Assembly (NCBI GenBank): GCA_039707655.1 | Contig: CM077666.1 | Span: 281,560,666 to 281,624,665 of the forward strand | Length of the DNA: 64,000 nt | Source: Elymus sibiricus | Taxonomy: Eukaryota > Streptophyta > Magnoliopsida > Poales > Poaceae | Direction of reading: 5' to 3' | Part shown: in pieces, positions 1 through 11,011 of the stretch | Layout: every line of letters begins with the position of its first letter | Numbering within the stretch: position 1 is the stretch's first letter | The notes under the pieces: generated by a model | Told to the model about the DNA's origin: nothing | The model's database searches: none | The model's input: only the letters and a program-made list of their open reading frames with translations | Translations under genes and position numbers: made by a program

Positions 1-888
1 GCCCTCCATGGACTCTCGTGACCGTTACCCTCCGTGGGTTGAAGACTCCATAAACGTGGACGTATGATAGCACCACCTATCGGAACCACAGGAAAAAATC
101 ATCGTGTCCCCAAATTGCGTTTGATCTTCCTACCCTTCCTTTACTACTCATGCTTGTCTTTACTTTCCGCTGCTATACTCGTAGACATGCATGTGTAGGG
201 TGTGCTTGACTTGCTATGAATGTGTTGAGATCCCCACTCATACCAACTGATTTTCTAAGAGAGAGCCACCTACTCATGTGTTGAGATCATGCCATTCCAT
301 TCCAACCATATGAATCTTGATCTCTAGCCTCCCCAAGTTGCTTTCCACCAAATTAATCTCTTCCACCATAGACAAATCTATGAGAGAGTGATTGTGTGTT
401 GAGGTGTCTATCATCTTGAAGCACAAGAGCAAGGAGTTCATCGACATTGCCGAGCCTATTACCTTTTGGAGGGTGGTGCCTCCTAGATTGGTTAGGTGTC
501 GCTTGGGAGCCTCCTATTTCGTGTTGTGGAGTTGAACCAAGAAGTTTGTAAGGGCAAGGAGATCGCCTACTTCGTGAAGATCTACCCATAGTGAGGCTAG
601 TCCTTTGTGGAGAAAAGCCGTTATGGAATAGTCAAGGTTGCTACTTCATGGACCCTTATGGGTGGAGCCCTCCATGGACTCTCGTGACCGTTACCCTCCG
701 TGGGTTGAAGACTCCATAAACATGGACGTATGATAGCACCACCTATCGGAACCACAGGAAAAAATCATCGTGTCCCCAAATTGCGTTTGATCTTCCTACC
801 CTTCCTTTACTACTCATGCTTGTCTTTACTTTCCGCTGCTATACTCGTAGACATGCATGTGTAGGGTGTGCTTGACTTGCTATGAATG
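1..888. repeat. 666-bp direct duplication inside the LTR
   Basis: Bases 1-222 recur at 667-888 at a constant offset of 666 bp with almost no differences (for example cgtgga against catgga near 57 and 723). The copy at 667 runs on into the LTR end, while the first copy jumps back to an earlier part of the LTR at 223. This is a tandem duplication of LTR-internal sequence, of which the window shows one full period plus 222 bp. Confidence 0.85.
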
Positions 889-983
889 CTAAAATATGCC
901 AACACTTAAAATTAGGAAAAAGTAGATTTTTATTTGGTCAAGTTGTCTAATCACCCCCCTCTAGACATACTTTTGATCCTACA
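1..983 (+). mobile_element. LTR fragment of an unassigned Triticeae LTR retrotransposon
   Basis: The segment reads like the R/U5 part of a cereal LTR. It is T-rich near its right end and finishes in GATCCTACA at 983, a common cereal LTR terminus. The left end lies outside the window. No recognisable primer site follows 983, so this is more likely a 3' LTR or solo LTR than a 5' LTR. The family is not named because the lineage cannot be told from an LTR alone. ORFs in it are short and incidental. Confidence 0.5.
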
Positions 984-1540
984 CCGGTCCCTCTAGGCGT
1001 CACTCTTTGGCTTGCATGATGGAGCCAAGGACGTGAATTCCATGGACGATGCCACACAACCTCTGTCGCAATGGTGGGGGACGTGTTGGATAACATCTAG
1101 GGCAACGGATGAGGGCCGACGGCGTGGATTGGGGAACAAGGGTGGCCGATGGCAAGGGCTGAAAGGCGGGAGGAGGGCGGTGTGTTTGGTGGATTTGGTG
1201 CAATTTGTAGTGGGGTCGGGTTGTCTGGTCCAACATGACAGACGCACTCGGTCGCACCCGAACTACCCCATATCTGTCCCAGATTTGGATTGGATATGAG
1301 ACATGCCAGTTAGTCCGAGCATTTGAGATCCGTTTGAGGTGCCCGATCGGGTCGCTTTTTTACAAATCAGTGACCAGGCCATCCAATTAGGCGTTTGAGT
1401 GTTGTTTGTGGTGCCGGACTGTAGATGGTCTAACCTACAGTGGTCACTCATAGTACTCGCCAATGATGTTGTGACTCTGTTAATTGTCTAATTCTCCTAT
1501 ATCAAGTTACGATCCCAAGTTGGTTCTACAGTGCTATGAC
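984..1540. other. Unassigned stretch, no gene recognised
   Basis: Overlapping short ORFs occur on both strands here, but none has recognisable motifs. I see no LTR ends, no terminal inverted repeats and no primer site. It is probably old repeat debris. Confidence 0.4.
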
Positions 1541-2012
1541 TTCAAATCCAAATCTTCTACATTTTCATGAATATATGTGTGTTCTAGATCTTATCTGCAA
1601 GTTGTATTCATCTATTATTGTTTCGAACCCTAGACCCCAAAGTGATAACAATTGGGATATTGACGAGGATGACTTTACCTTGAGGATTACATGTATTCAC
1701 CTCATGTTAATGCTTTGTTCCGGTTCTCTATTAAAAGGACATCTTAGTTACCCTTAATTTCCATTAGGATCCCGCTGCCATGGAGGGTAGGACAAAATAT
1801 ATTGTTCAAGTTCTTATCGCAAACATGTACAACTATTTATGGACTTCTTGCCTACATATGACTGATGAATTGGAGTGAGTTTGGTATCGCTCTATGACAG
1901 TTACACAATGAATCTCATTTGAACAAAACTCATTATGTACTTCCATGCCTATGCTTTCTGTAATTGTTGCTCTCATTACAATCATTATTGTGGCACTCAC
2001 TTACTACTCTGC
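1541..2012 (+). mobile_element. Decayed fragment of an Athila-type LTR
   Basis: The stretch is clearly related to the LTR interior at about 3340-3740. Shared blocks include TTTTCATGAATAT, TTGCAAGTTGTAT-like sequence, CACCCCAAAGT-like sequence, ATGTTAATGCTTTGTT and TCTCTATTAAAAGGA in the same order. It is much more diverged than an LTR pair would be and lacks LTR ends, so it is an independent older remnant. Confidence 0.65.
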
Positions 2013-2632
2013 CACTACAAAATTAGCTCTATTTTGCGGCGCTTCACTTGTGTCACATATAATAGTTTTTCGTCATGGAAAATACCCTGGTGATGTTTCC
2101 GGTCGTCACCCTCACCATCACCAAAGCGTCATCATAAAAAATAAAATTTTGATGATACCACTTTTTTTTGTCATGCACAAGATCACATTTTAGGCGGCGA
2201 ACCAAAAAATGTCACCGATGACCGTTTTTGTTGATGGCCCAGAATGTCAGCTATGACAACCCAATGTATCGCCTAATATGTTTTTTGGCAACGATAATCC
2301 CATCACCGGTGATCCATCGGGGGTTTGACTGATCAAATATTTTGACAGGTGTGGGAAGCAGTTGCTGATGTGGCTACTTCCATCTGGGTCTCCTATGGGT
2401 CTTATCACCGACGGTCCCGTGAGTAATAACTCGACGTCATTTTTGACAGGTCAATGCCGCTAACATATGGGCCTAGAAGGTACTAACGTGACTGCTTACA
2501 TGTGGAACCAAGCATTGTTTTTTCAGTGACGATATGTCATCTAAACGATCAACGGTTCTGACATGTGGGCCCATTGTTGTGTAGACGTTGATTCTCATAA
2601 GCGGATCCATACGTGAGCCTCCATGTGGCTTC
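2013..2632 (+). mobile_element. CACTA-like DNA transposon end (truncated)
   Basis: The segment starts with CACTACAAAA, the typical terminus of plant CACTA (En/Spm) transposons, and continues with GTCATC/GATGAC-rich subterminal sequence. No matching inverted terminus is present before the LTR that begins at 2633, so the element is cut there. The call rests on the terminus and general character only; a Mutator-like or other TIR element is possible. Confidence 0.4.
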
Positions 2633-3969
2633 TGATACGTCCCGAACGTATCTACTTTTCAAAACACTTTTGGTCTTCTTTTGGACTCTAATTTGCATGA
2701 TTTGAATGAAACTGACCCAGAATGACAATGCTTTCATCAGAACTACCATGGTGTTGTTTTTGTGCAGAAATAGAAGTTCTCAGAATTTGCTAAAAATTGA
2801 CGGAGATTACTTCCATAATATATAAAAATATTGGCGGAAGAAATATGAGAGGGGACCCACCAAGAGGCCATGAGCCTAGGGGCGCGCCCTACCCCCAAGG
2901 AGCACCCCTGAGCTTGTGGACCCCCTTGCAAGCCTCTAGCGTCCATCTTCTCCTATAAGGTTTCATTTACCGTTGAAAAAATCAAGGAGAAACTTGCATT
3001 GCATTTTGCAAGACGAAGCCGCTGCCACCTCCTGTTCTTCACCGGGAGGGCTGATCTGAAGTCAGTTTGGGGCTCCGAAGAGGGGGGTTCATCGTTGTCG
3101 TCATCACCAACCCTTCTCCATCAACAATTCCATGGATGCTCACCACCGGGAGTGATTAATGCCTTTGTAGGCTTGCTGGACAGTGATGGAGTTGGATGAG
3201 ATTTGTCATGTAATCAAGTCAATTTGTTAGGGTTTGATCCCTAGTATCCATTATGTTGTGAAATTGATGTTGCTATGACTTTGCTATGCTTAGTGCTTGT
3301 CACTAGGGCCCGAGTGCTAGGATTCCTGATTTGAAAATATTATGTTTTCATGAATATGAGAGTTTTCTGGATCCTATCTTGCAAGTTGTATGCACGTGTT
3401 AGGTGTTATGATCCGTACACCCCAAAGTAGGGATCATCTCCGGTGATGACCGTGGTATGAGGAGTTCATATATTCACCATGTGTTAATGCTTTGTTTCAG
3501 CTCTCTATTAAAAGGAGGACCCATGGCAGGGTAGGACATAAGATGTCATGCAAATTCTTATTATAAGCATGCGTGACTATATACGGAATACATGCCTACA
3601 TTACATCGATGAATTGGAGCTAGTTCTATGTCACTCTAGGTTGTGACTGTTACATGATGAATGTCATCCAACACAAATATCCACCGCCGATCCAATGCCT
3701 ATGCTTTTTCGCATATTGGTCTTCGCTAGGTTACTACTATTGCTGCTGTTACAATCACCACAATCTGTTACTTTTCGCTGTTCCTATTACTATTGTTATT
3801 GTGCTACTAAACACTTTGCTGCAGAAAGAAATTCTAGGTGTGGTTCAATTGACAACTCAACTGCTAAGACTCATAAATATTCTTTGGCTCCCCTTATGCC
3901 GCATTAATAAATTTGGGTGAAATACTACCCACAAAGACTGTTGCGATCCCCCGTACTTGTGGGTTATCA
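2633..3969 (+). repeat. 5' LTR of Athila-1 (1337 bp)
   Basis: The LTR starts TGATACGTCCCG and ends GTGGGTTATCA, directly followed by a short spacer and an Athila-type primer site. Its partner LTR is not in the window, so the length and ends rest on the terminal motifs and primer-site position. Confidence 0.75.
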
Positions 3970-3980
3970 ATATCATTTTC

Positions 3981-3999
3981 CGACGCCGTTGCCGGGGAG
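3981..3999 (+). promoter_or_regulatory. Primer-binding site of Athila-1
   Basis: CGACGCCGTTGCCGGGGAG lies 11 bp after the LTR end. It matches the TGGCGCCGTTGCCGGGGA-type tRNA-complementary site used by Athila-lineage elements, with its first bases altered. Confidence 0.7.
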
Positions 4000-4044
4000 C
4001 ATAAATCTATTTACTGAGTTCACTTGAGATTTCTACTGATCACC

Positions 4045-5168
4045 ATGAAGAATCTGAAAGATTCTAAGACCAAGAGCGTACCCTATAAAATGAGGGCATG
4101 TAAGAAACTGACATCTAGCTCCACACTTCATTCACCTTCTGTTTTGAGTAAGCTTGCGACACCACCACCTGCTATTCACTCTGATATGTCGCAAGTAATT
4201 GATTATGCTACTTCTATTATAAATGAAACTCGTGATGATGCTAGTACTTTTCTTGATAAAACTGTGCCACTAGGCGAATTTCTTGATGAACAAATTGCTA
4301 AATCTAGAGAACTTAAAAATGCTAAAATTGATGAAAACTATGATTCACCTATTATGCCTAGATATCCTACTAGAATTGAAATGACTGATGTACCTGATGG
4401 CTATGTTATGGATGGGGAGATAGTTAGAGACTTTCTTGCTTGTAAGGATAGAGATGATCTTAAGAAGTTACCGAGTAAACAGAAAGAAAAATCTATGATG
4501 GGGAAACTAAAATATGATCCTTAGTTTTCTACTTCTCCTATCTGTGTTACTGATAAGGCTTATGAATTGCTTGTTGATCCTGAGTTAATTACTTCGGTAG
4601 AATCTGATCCTTTTCATGGTTATGAAACCGAAAATATTGTGGTACACCTTACCAAATTAAATGATATTGCCACCCTATTTGCTCATGAGGAAAAAAATTG
4701 CTACTACTATATCCTTAAGTTTTTTTGCTTTCTCATTAAAGTTTGATGCTAAGAAGTGGTTTCAATCACTTAAAGCATTGCCTGATCATCCTCTTAAGAA
4801 AAATGAAATACTTGATATCTTTTATAATGGACTAACCGATGCTTCTAGGGACTACCTAGATAGTTGTGCTAGTTGTGTTTTCAGGGAACGAACTATTGGA
4901 CATGCTGAAGAACTATTGAATAATATCTTAAAGAATGCCAATTATTGGACACTTCCTGAACCACCTCCAGAACCAATTCAAAATAATACAGGTATTCTAT
5001 TCCTCGGTCCAGAAGATATGCAAGAAGCCAAGAAATCTATGAGAGAAAAAGGTATTAAAACTGGAGATGTCAAGAATTTACCATCTATTGAAGAAACACA
5101 TGGACTCAATATCCCTACACATGTAGTAGAGGTAAATTCTCTTTGTAGGTTTGATGAGGGTGATATAT
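4045..5168 (+). pseudogene. gag of Athila-1, broken and truncated
   Basis: The first ATG after the primer site is at 4045. The product resembles Athila gag: an N-terminal arm, then the retrotransposon gag domain (around the FDAKKWFQSL motif at about 4740). The frame is closed by TAG at 4522-4524 and switches from frame 1 to frame 2 at about 4700-4740, so at least one stop and one indel break it. The frame-2 part runs into the Tat-1 LTR after 5168, where its remaining residues are not gag. A gag protein would form the cytoplasmic virus-like particle, but this copy cannot encode one. Confidence 0.75.
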
Positions 5169-6058
5169 TGTCGGGGCACGGATGCTCGCGATCACCTATG
5201 GGTCCAGAGGCCCCTTTGTGGTTCGGCAAGGGGGGTCACATTGCACGAAGAGCGGAGAGCATGAGACGGCACGACGATCATGACACTAGCATTTTACCTA
5301 GGTTTAGGCCGCTACTAAGCATAAAACCCTACTCTTGCTTTTAGTTGATTGATCAAAGGAACACGAAGAACACGCAGCGCTCAGCCCTGACAAGAGTTGC
5401 TGTCGGGGTAAGCTACTACGCGAGTACAAGTGTCCAAAGGTCCGAATCTTGAGCTAGGTTGCCTTGGGCCTCCTTTTATAGGGCAAGGGGCAACACAATG
5501 GCAAAACAGTCATTATCTATCGATTGGATAGCTTAGCAGAGCTATCATACCTAACTCTAGCATTTAGGACAAAATACCATGATTACTAGTCTAGGTGGCA
5601 CTTGGGGGTGCATCCTCGGCAAGCTCTTGCCACCTCTTGGCTAGCCGTTGCTTAAGGTCATGACACACTTGCCCTCCGGTGTGCCGCCATGTGCTTAGCG
5701 AGAGCAGTTTAGCCGCTTGATGCTTCAACACCGCATTAATAAGTGACTGGCGTAGCGATGCAGTGGAGCGGTGGCTGGTTAGCTCGTGCCTGCCAGGGGA
5801 CGGCTTGTCGGGTCTTCCGAATATGTGCGTGCCTCAGTCCCCGGCAGGCTCCGGGGGCATGGCTGGCGTGCTTTGGGCCCCTCCTGGGCTATTATGCTGG
5901 TGTTGTCGGTGCTTGCTTGGCCTTTTGCAGGTTGTTGCCGCCGGATGCTGGTTCTTGAATGCTTGCTTGGTGATGTGGTAGCCTTTCCAACGAGTTTTGC
6001 TACTACCGCCTGTGCATAGGTCAGGGGCAATAGATACCCCTGTTCTAGTGCACCGACA
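5169..6058 (-). repeat. 3' LTR of Tat-1 (890 bp)
   Basis: On the minus strand it starts TGTCGGTGCACTAG at 6058, right after a polypurine tract, and ends CCCCGACA at 5169. A minus-strand TATA box (TATAAAA, 5480-5474) is placed as expected for the U3/R boundary. Its partner is outside the window. Confidence 0.75.
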
Positions 6059-6075
6059 GGAGCCCCCGGGTCTGG
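6059..6075 (-). promoter_or_regulatory. Polypurine tract of Tat-1
   Basis: On the minus strand the sequence is a purine-rich run ending GGGGGCTCC directly before the LTR start. It is the expected primer for plus-strand DNA synthesis. Confidence 0.6.
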
Positions 6076-6390
6076 CCCACATGCGCTTGCTTAGTATCGT
6101 TGGGTCAGGCCCAAAATTTATGCACATGCATGCAATCTGAGTGGGTAACTGCCAATTTACTAGTCAGCACTGCCCCACCACCTTATGCCGTTTCCGCCAT
6201 GCACCGCATGCATAGCGAGGAGCTTGCGGTGGGCGCTCATGACTTAAAGACCTGATCATGGAAGAAACCACATCGTCATGGATTGGAGCGATGGGGCGGT
6301 TACCTATTCGCCCATGTGTCATGGGTAGTGGGATTGGTGGATATGGGCGGCCGCTCTGGAGCGGGGGAGAGCCAGCCCCCGTGCTCTCCC

Positions 6391-6398
6391 CTATAAAT
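6391..6398 (+). promoter_or_regulatory. TATA box upstream of the Tat-1 antisense ORF
   Basis: CTATAAAT on the plus strand lies about 190 bp before the ATG at 6589. It points away from the Tat-1 3' LTR and opposite to Tat-1 transcription, so it could drive the accessory ORF independently. Confidence 0.5.
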
Positions 6399-6588
6399 TA
6401 GGGGGTCATGGTGGCGATGCTCATCCAGCTCCATCTCCTCCTTACACCCAAGTTCTCAATGTTGGTTCTTCATTCTTGGCTCGTCTTTGAGTCGGCCTTC
6501 CATGATGCGATGGAGAGGATGACTCTCGACTCCCGTCGGAGCGACAAGAGCTTCCCTTCGGGATCATGCCACTGCTTTAGCCGCGGTG

Positions 6589-7422
6589 ATGGGAGGAGGT
6601 TCCAGCGCACGTGGCGGGAGGGCTGGAAGAGGCCGAGGCCAGCGCGAGGGTCGTGGTCGGGGGAGGCGGAGCGCCGTCCCTGATCCCATGCCAGCGATGA
6701 CTTCCTCCATGGCGGCAGAGCAAACCAAAAGTAGGGCATTGGAGTTCGTCGTCGGGCTATGCGGCCCTCCTCGTAGCCGCCTGTGGCTCCCTCGTCCTTT
6801 CGCCAGGGTGATGGAGGTTAACAAACAGCATGCATTATGGTTGCGCATGTATGGCTATTGTAATGGCACTGCGCAGGTCGACGTCGAGTTTCCAGTGCCC
6901 CGCGTTATATTCTTCAGGCTTGGGTGGAAGACCTTCGCTCGTGCCCACAACTTTACCGGTGGGTACATCCTCCGCTTCAAGCTGGTGGAGGCCGACATGC
7001 TCTCCGTCAAGATCTATGGGCGTCCAGGTGCTCGTCTTGGCTGCTGGGAAGAGAGCTCGAGTGGTGATGAAAGCTCCTCCTCGAGCGATAGCGATGAGGA
7101 GGACAGTGTTGGTGAAGATGGCGACAATGAGCTCCAGGCCATCAAGTTGGAGTACGACGACCTGGGCTCCAGCTAATCATCGGTCGCACCATCACCGTCA
7201 TCGAGCTCCTCCTCCCCCTCCCGGCAGAGCAATTTGCTGGGGGTTTTCGACTCGGGCGCCACCTCTCCTTCTCAGCTGGACCCCGGTAGGCTCGTGGACT
7301 TCGGCTTCGTCTTCCTTGCCGGTATTCCTGCCGAGCCGTTCCCTGACAGCCTCGACGGGGCCAGGCTAGGCTTCTACTTGGGTCCTCCTTCCGCTCTTTT
7401 TCTCTTTGTAACCTACTCCTAG
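6589..7422 (+). pseudogene. Antisense accessory ORF of Tat-1 with a B3-like DNA-binding domain
   Basis: The ORF starts at ATG 6589 (a GTG precedes it in frame at 6586) and first stops at TAA 7174-7176. The same frame then stays open to TAG 7420-7422, through a serine-rich run, so the TAA looks like a nonsense change in a protein of about 277 codons. An arginine/glycine-rich N-terminus is followed by a stretch fitting a B3 fold: a LPRPFARVM helix-like start, a VIFFRLGWKTFARAH core, and ILRFKL and LSVKIYG strands. A serine/acidic tail follows (ESSSGDESSSSSDSDEED). B3 domains bind DNA in plant transcription factors. The ORF lies antisense to Tat-1 between its 3' LTR and pol. Extra ORFs in this position are known for Tat elements; the B3 reading is my inference. 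Confidence 0.6.
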
Positions 7423-7434
7423 GGGAGAAAGTCA

Positions 7435-7440
7435 AATAAA
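7435..7440 (+). terminator. Poly(A) signal of the antisense ORF
   Basis: AATAAA lies 12 bp after the distal stop codon at 7422, on the same strand as the accessory ORF. Together with the TATA box it makes a compact transcription unit. Confidence 0.45.
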
Positions 7441-8178
7441 GATTTTATTAGGAAGGATTTCTCCAATGTATCTTGATCCATTTTATATCAACAAATGAAT
7501 GAATGAATGTTATTTTACTTCCCTGAGTACTATCCTTTTCTCTCTTTGTTTCTATTGTGTCAATGTGTTCACCCTCTCCACACAGGATCGCCTGCCGGGT
7601 CACTTTTAACCATGAGCACCAGAAAGGGGAGCAAGCCCCCGGCAGTAGGCTGGTGTTGTTCTCCGGCAGGGATCCTTGTTGGTATCGACGCGGTCCCTTA
7701 GAGCTGATAAGTATCAGAAGCTGAGGAGCAGCTCGTCCCGACAAAGGTTTCTACCACGTGCGGGAAACTCCACCGAACAAGTTCGAAAAGAGGGGAAGGA
7801 TTTTCTTTTTAGGGAGCATAAAACTTGGGATACGTGATTAGATTTATCTCGTTTTAGGAAGTATCCCCTTCTGGAGTACGCTGGGCCGCCATCCTTGTTC
7901 CTTTGTCCTCCTTCCATATTTATCTGGTGCCAAAACACACAGGGCAAGAGGTCTCTACCCCTTGAGGAGAGAGTGCAACAACAAGGATTATAGACTCAAT
8001 AAGTACTCTAGCAAATCTCTAGTAAATAGGCAATGATATTGCAATCATAAAGGATGCAGAATGATTGTGCGATGCAATGATATGATGCAATGCCTAGCTT
8101 TATTATTGTTGCTCAGGGTCTGCGCCTGGCTTTGTACAAAGGGTTACATGCAACTTCGCCAAGGCTTGGACAAAAGGT
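7441..8178. other. Spacer between the antisense ORF and Tat-1 pol
   Basis: This is the convergent region where the plus-strand accessory ORF and the minus-strand pol both end. I see no conserved ORF. Confidence 0.5.
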
Positions 8179-8205
8179 GGCTGCCGGGGGCTGCGCCCGG
8201 CAGCC
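8179..8205 (-). repeat. Perfect GC-rich hairpin just after the Tat-1 pol stop
   Basis: The arms GGCTGCCGGG (8179-8188) and CCCGGCAGCC (8196-8205) are perfect complements around a 7-base loop. The hairpin lies a few bases beyond the pol stop on the minus strand. Confidence 0.7.
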
Positions 8206-8210
8206 GCGCC

Positions 8211-9842
8211 TTACAGGTAGAAGTTACAAAGATGCTCAATATTCCATGAGTTAAGCACCTTGGTTCCATCTTTGGTCTCCAGATGGACTGCGCCAAGTCT
8301 GGTGACTCGTGCTACCCAGTAAGGGCCTTCCCACTTCGGCGTCAACTTGTCGGTACCTTTGGCGGACTGAATGCGCCTAAGGACAAGGTTGTCTTCCTCA
8401 AGGCTCCGGGTATGTACCCTGTAGCTATGATAGTGGCGCAGGGCTTGCTGGTAGTGTGCAGCACGCATAGCAGCTCGGAGACAATCTTCCTCGAGGAGCG
8501 TGGCATCGTCATGCCGCAGCTGCTCTTGCTCTACTTCGTCGTAGGCAAGTACTTGAGGTGACCCGTATATGAGTTCCGTGGGGAGCACAGCTTCCGCCCC
8601 GTATAGCAGGGAGAAGGGAGTCTGGCCGGTAGCTCGATTTGGTGTCATTCTGAGGGACCAAAGAACCACTGGCAGCTCATCTATCCAGCGCTTGCCGCTC
8701 CTCTGCAACCTATCAAAACTTCTTGTCTTGAGTCCTCGCAGCACTTCAACATTCATCCTCTCAACTTGCCCATTGCTCCTTGGACGGGTAACAGAGGCAA
8801 AGGAGACCTTGCTCCCAAGGCTTTGGATGTACTGCCTGAAGGCGTGGCTCGTGAACTGGGTGCCATTGTCGGTGATCACTATGTTGGGTATTCCAAAACG
8901 ACACACCAGCCCTTTCATGAACTTGATAACTACATGCGCGGTCACCTTCCTCACTGGCTCCACCTCAGGCCACTTTGTGAACTTGTTTGTTGCCACGAAC
9001 AAGAACTCAAAGCCCCCGACAGCGTGGGGGAAGGGGCCCAAAATATCGAGCCCCCAGACTAAGAAAGGCCAGGATAAGGGGATCGTCTGGAGAGCTTGCA
9101 TTGGTTGATGGATGTTCTTGGAGTGGAACTGACAGGCTTCGCACTTGGTGACCAATTCAGTTGCATCTTCGAGGGCAGTGGGCCAGTAGAAACCCTCCCG
9201 GAAGGCTTTCCTAGCAAGAGCTCTAGATCCAATATGTGAGCCGCATACACCTCCATGAATCTCCGCCAACAGCCCTAGTCCGTCCTCCCGGCTAATGCAC
9301 TTCAATTTCACACCATTGGGTCTTTTTTTGTACAGAGTGTCATCGACAAACTGGTACATACTTGACTGACGGGCTACTTTTTCGGCCTCTTCTTGCTCTT
9401 CGGGGAGTTCTCCTGTTTGAAGGAAATGGACTATGTGTTGTGCCCAAGTTGGAGCCTGGGGCTCGACAACTAGGACTAAAGGCATCTCCTCGTCCGTGGG
9501 AGCGCTTGTCTCGACCACGAGAACCTAGGGTTCCATAGGAAACAACTGCTCACCATGCGAAGCGAGACCGCCTCCGGTAGCTTCTCTACCAGCGGCTTCG
9601 GGAAGCTCTGTCGGGAAATGCTTGCCGGAGTTCAGTTTTCTTCTTTTCCTGGCCATCGTTGAGGGGGATACCGATGGTTGAGTGAGGTGAAGGATAAAGG
9701 TTCCTGGTTCCACATAGAGCTTTTGCACAACGCACTTTGATAGATGATCAGTGATGGTATTTTCCACACGGGGTACATTCTCTGCTTGCAATCCATCAAA
9801 GCGCTCCTCCAGTTTCCTCACTTCTTCCGCGTATGCCTCCAT
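8211..9842 (-). pseudogene. Integrase region of Tat-1 pol
   Basis: The region encodes the end of RNase H and its linker (9842-9525), then integrase (9518-8211). The zinc-binding part shows the spaced His residues of EIHGGVCGSHIGS and the CEAC pair. The catalytic core keeps all three acidic residues: WGLD, ITDNGTQF and SNGQVERMN. The C-terminus ends with the GPY-like block WEGPYWVARV. A TAG at 9527-9525 interrupts the frame where CAG would fit. Integrase inserts the DNA copy into the nuclear genome. The 435-residue integrase block is open, but it is separated from the rest of pol by a stop, so it cannot be made as part of the polyprotein. Confidence 0.85.
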
Positions 9843-11011
9843 TAACGGGCTCTGATACTTTTGTTGACTTGTTTCACCATGAGCTATGAATTCCCTCGGA
9901 CGATCAGTCTCTTGATTCCCAACTCCATCGCAATTCTGAGTTCGGCAAGGAGCCCCTCATATTCAGCGGTGTTGTTGGTAGCTTCCTCCCGGGGAAAGTG
10001 CATTTGAACCACATACTTGAGGTGTTCTCCGGTGGGGGCGACGAGGAGCATGCCTGCTTCGGCACCCTGGAGTGAGAAAGCACCGTCAAAGTACATGACC
10101 CAATCTTTGGGCGTTTCTTTGCCGAGGAGGACTGTCTCCAGGATTTCTTCATCTGGCGTGGGTGAACATTCTGCAATGAACTTCGCCAATGCCCTGCTCT
10201 GAACTATGGAAGTGCTCTCATATTTCAACCCAAAACTTGAAAGCTCAACGGCCCACTCAACTATCCTACCGGTGGCTTCGGGGTTCCTCAATATGCGCTG
10301 CAGCGGGAAGCGAGTGACGACGGTGATCTCATGGGCTTGGAAGCAGTGGCGTAGTTTCGTCAAGGCCATGATGAGGCCGAAGATCAGCTTTTGCATTCCA
10401 GAGTACCTTGACCTAGCCCCCTGCAACAGGGAGCTGACAAAGTACACCAGACGCGGTACCACTTTCCTTTTTGCCACTTCCTTGGAACTACCTTCATCAG
10501 CTTGTTGAGATCCCTCTGGTAGTCCATTGGGTCCTGTCACAGGAACTTCGGTTTTGTCCCCGACAGCATCAGCCGCAGCGGCTACATCCTCGTCCACTTC
10601 TCGCTGTGGCACGAGCGCTGCACTAACCACTTGATTCGTTGCCGCCAAGCATAGAAGCAACGGCTCTTGTGGTTTAGGAGCGACCAAGGTGGGAGGAGAA
10701 GAAAGGTAAGTGTTCAAATCTTGCAGCGCTGCTTCTGCTTCCAGGGTCCACCTTACCGGGCCTGCCTTCTTCAGGATCTTGAAGAACGGCAATGCGCATT
10801 CGGCAGACTTGGAGATGAATCTACTTAGTGCGGCAACGCACCCAGTCAAATGCCTAATATCCTTGATGGTTTTGGGTGCCTGTATCTGTTCAATTGCCTT
10901 GATCTTGTCGGGATTTGCTTCTATCCGCTGCTGAGATACAAAGAACCCCAGTAGCTTGCCGGATGGGATGCCAAATACACATTTCTCAGGGTTGAGCTTC
11001 AGGTTGATCTT
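9843..11011 (-). pseudogene. Tat-1 reverse transcriptase C-terminus and RNase H
   Basis: The frame enters at 11011 directly from the Athila-2 target site, with reverse-transcriptase thumb/connection motifs (NPEKCVFG, GKLLGF). It continues as an RNase H-like domain: a first block ending SSLLQGARSRYSG, then the archaeal-type RNase H start YFDGAF and TAEYEGL. The expected third catalytic Asp position reads Asn (RGNS), followed at once by TAG 9886-9884, and a one-base shift follows within about 40 bp. RNase H would remove the RNA template during reverse transcription. This copy is inactive. Confidence 0.85.

Larger units (their letters stand above)
2633..5168 (+). mobile_element. Athila-1: Athila-lineage Gypsy element (WHAM/Sabrina-like), cut by Tat-1
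   Basis: This is the left part of an LTR retrotransposon: 5' LTR, primer-binding site, then gag. It stops at 5168, where the minus-strand Tat-1 element begins in the middle of gag. The rest of the element, if it survives, lies beyond the right edge of the window. The LTR start TGATACGTC and the GACGCCGTTGCCGGGGAG primer site are hallmarks of the Triticeae Athila group. The exact family is not certain. Confidence 0.8.

Noticed and set aside
6408..6848. Other-frame ORFs around the B3-like gene
   Set aside because: GC-rich composition opens several frames; only the 6589 frame gives a domain-like pattern and a continuous extension to the poly(A) signal.
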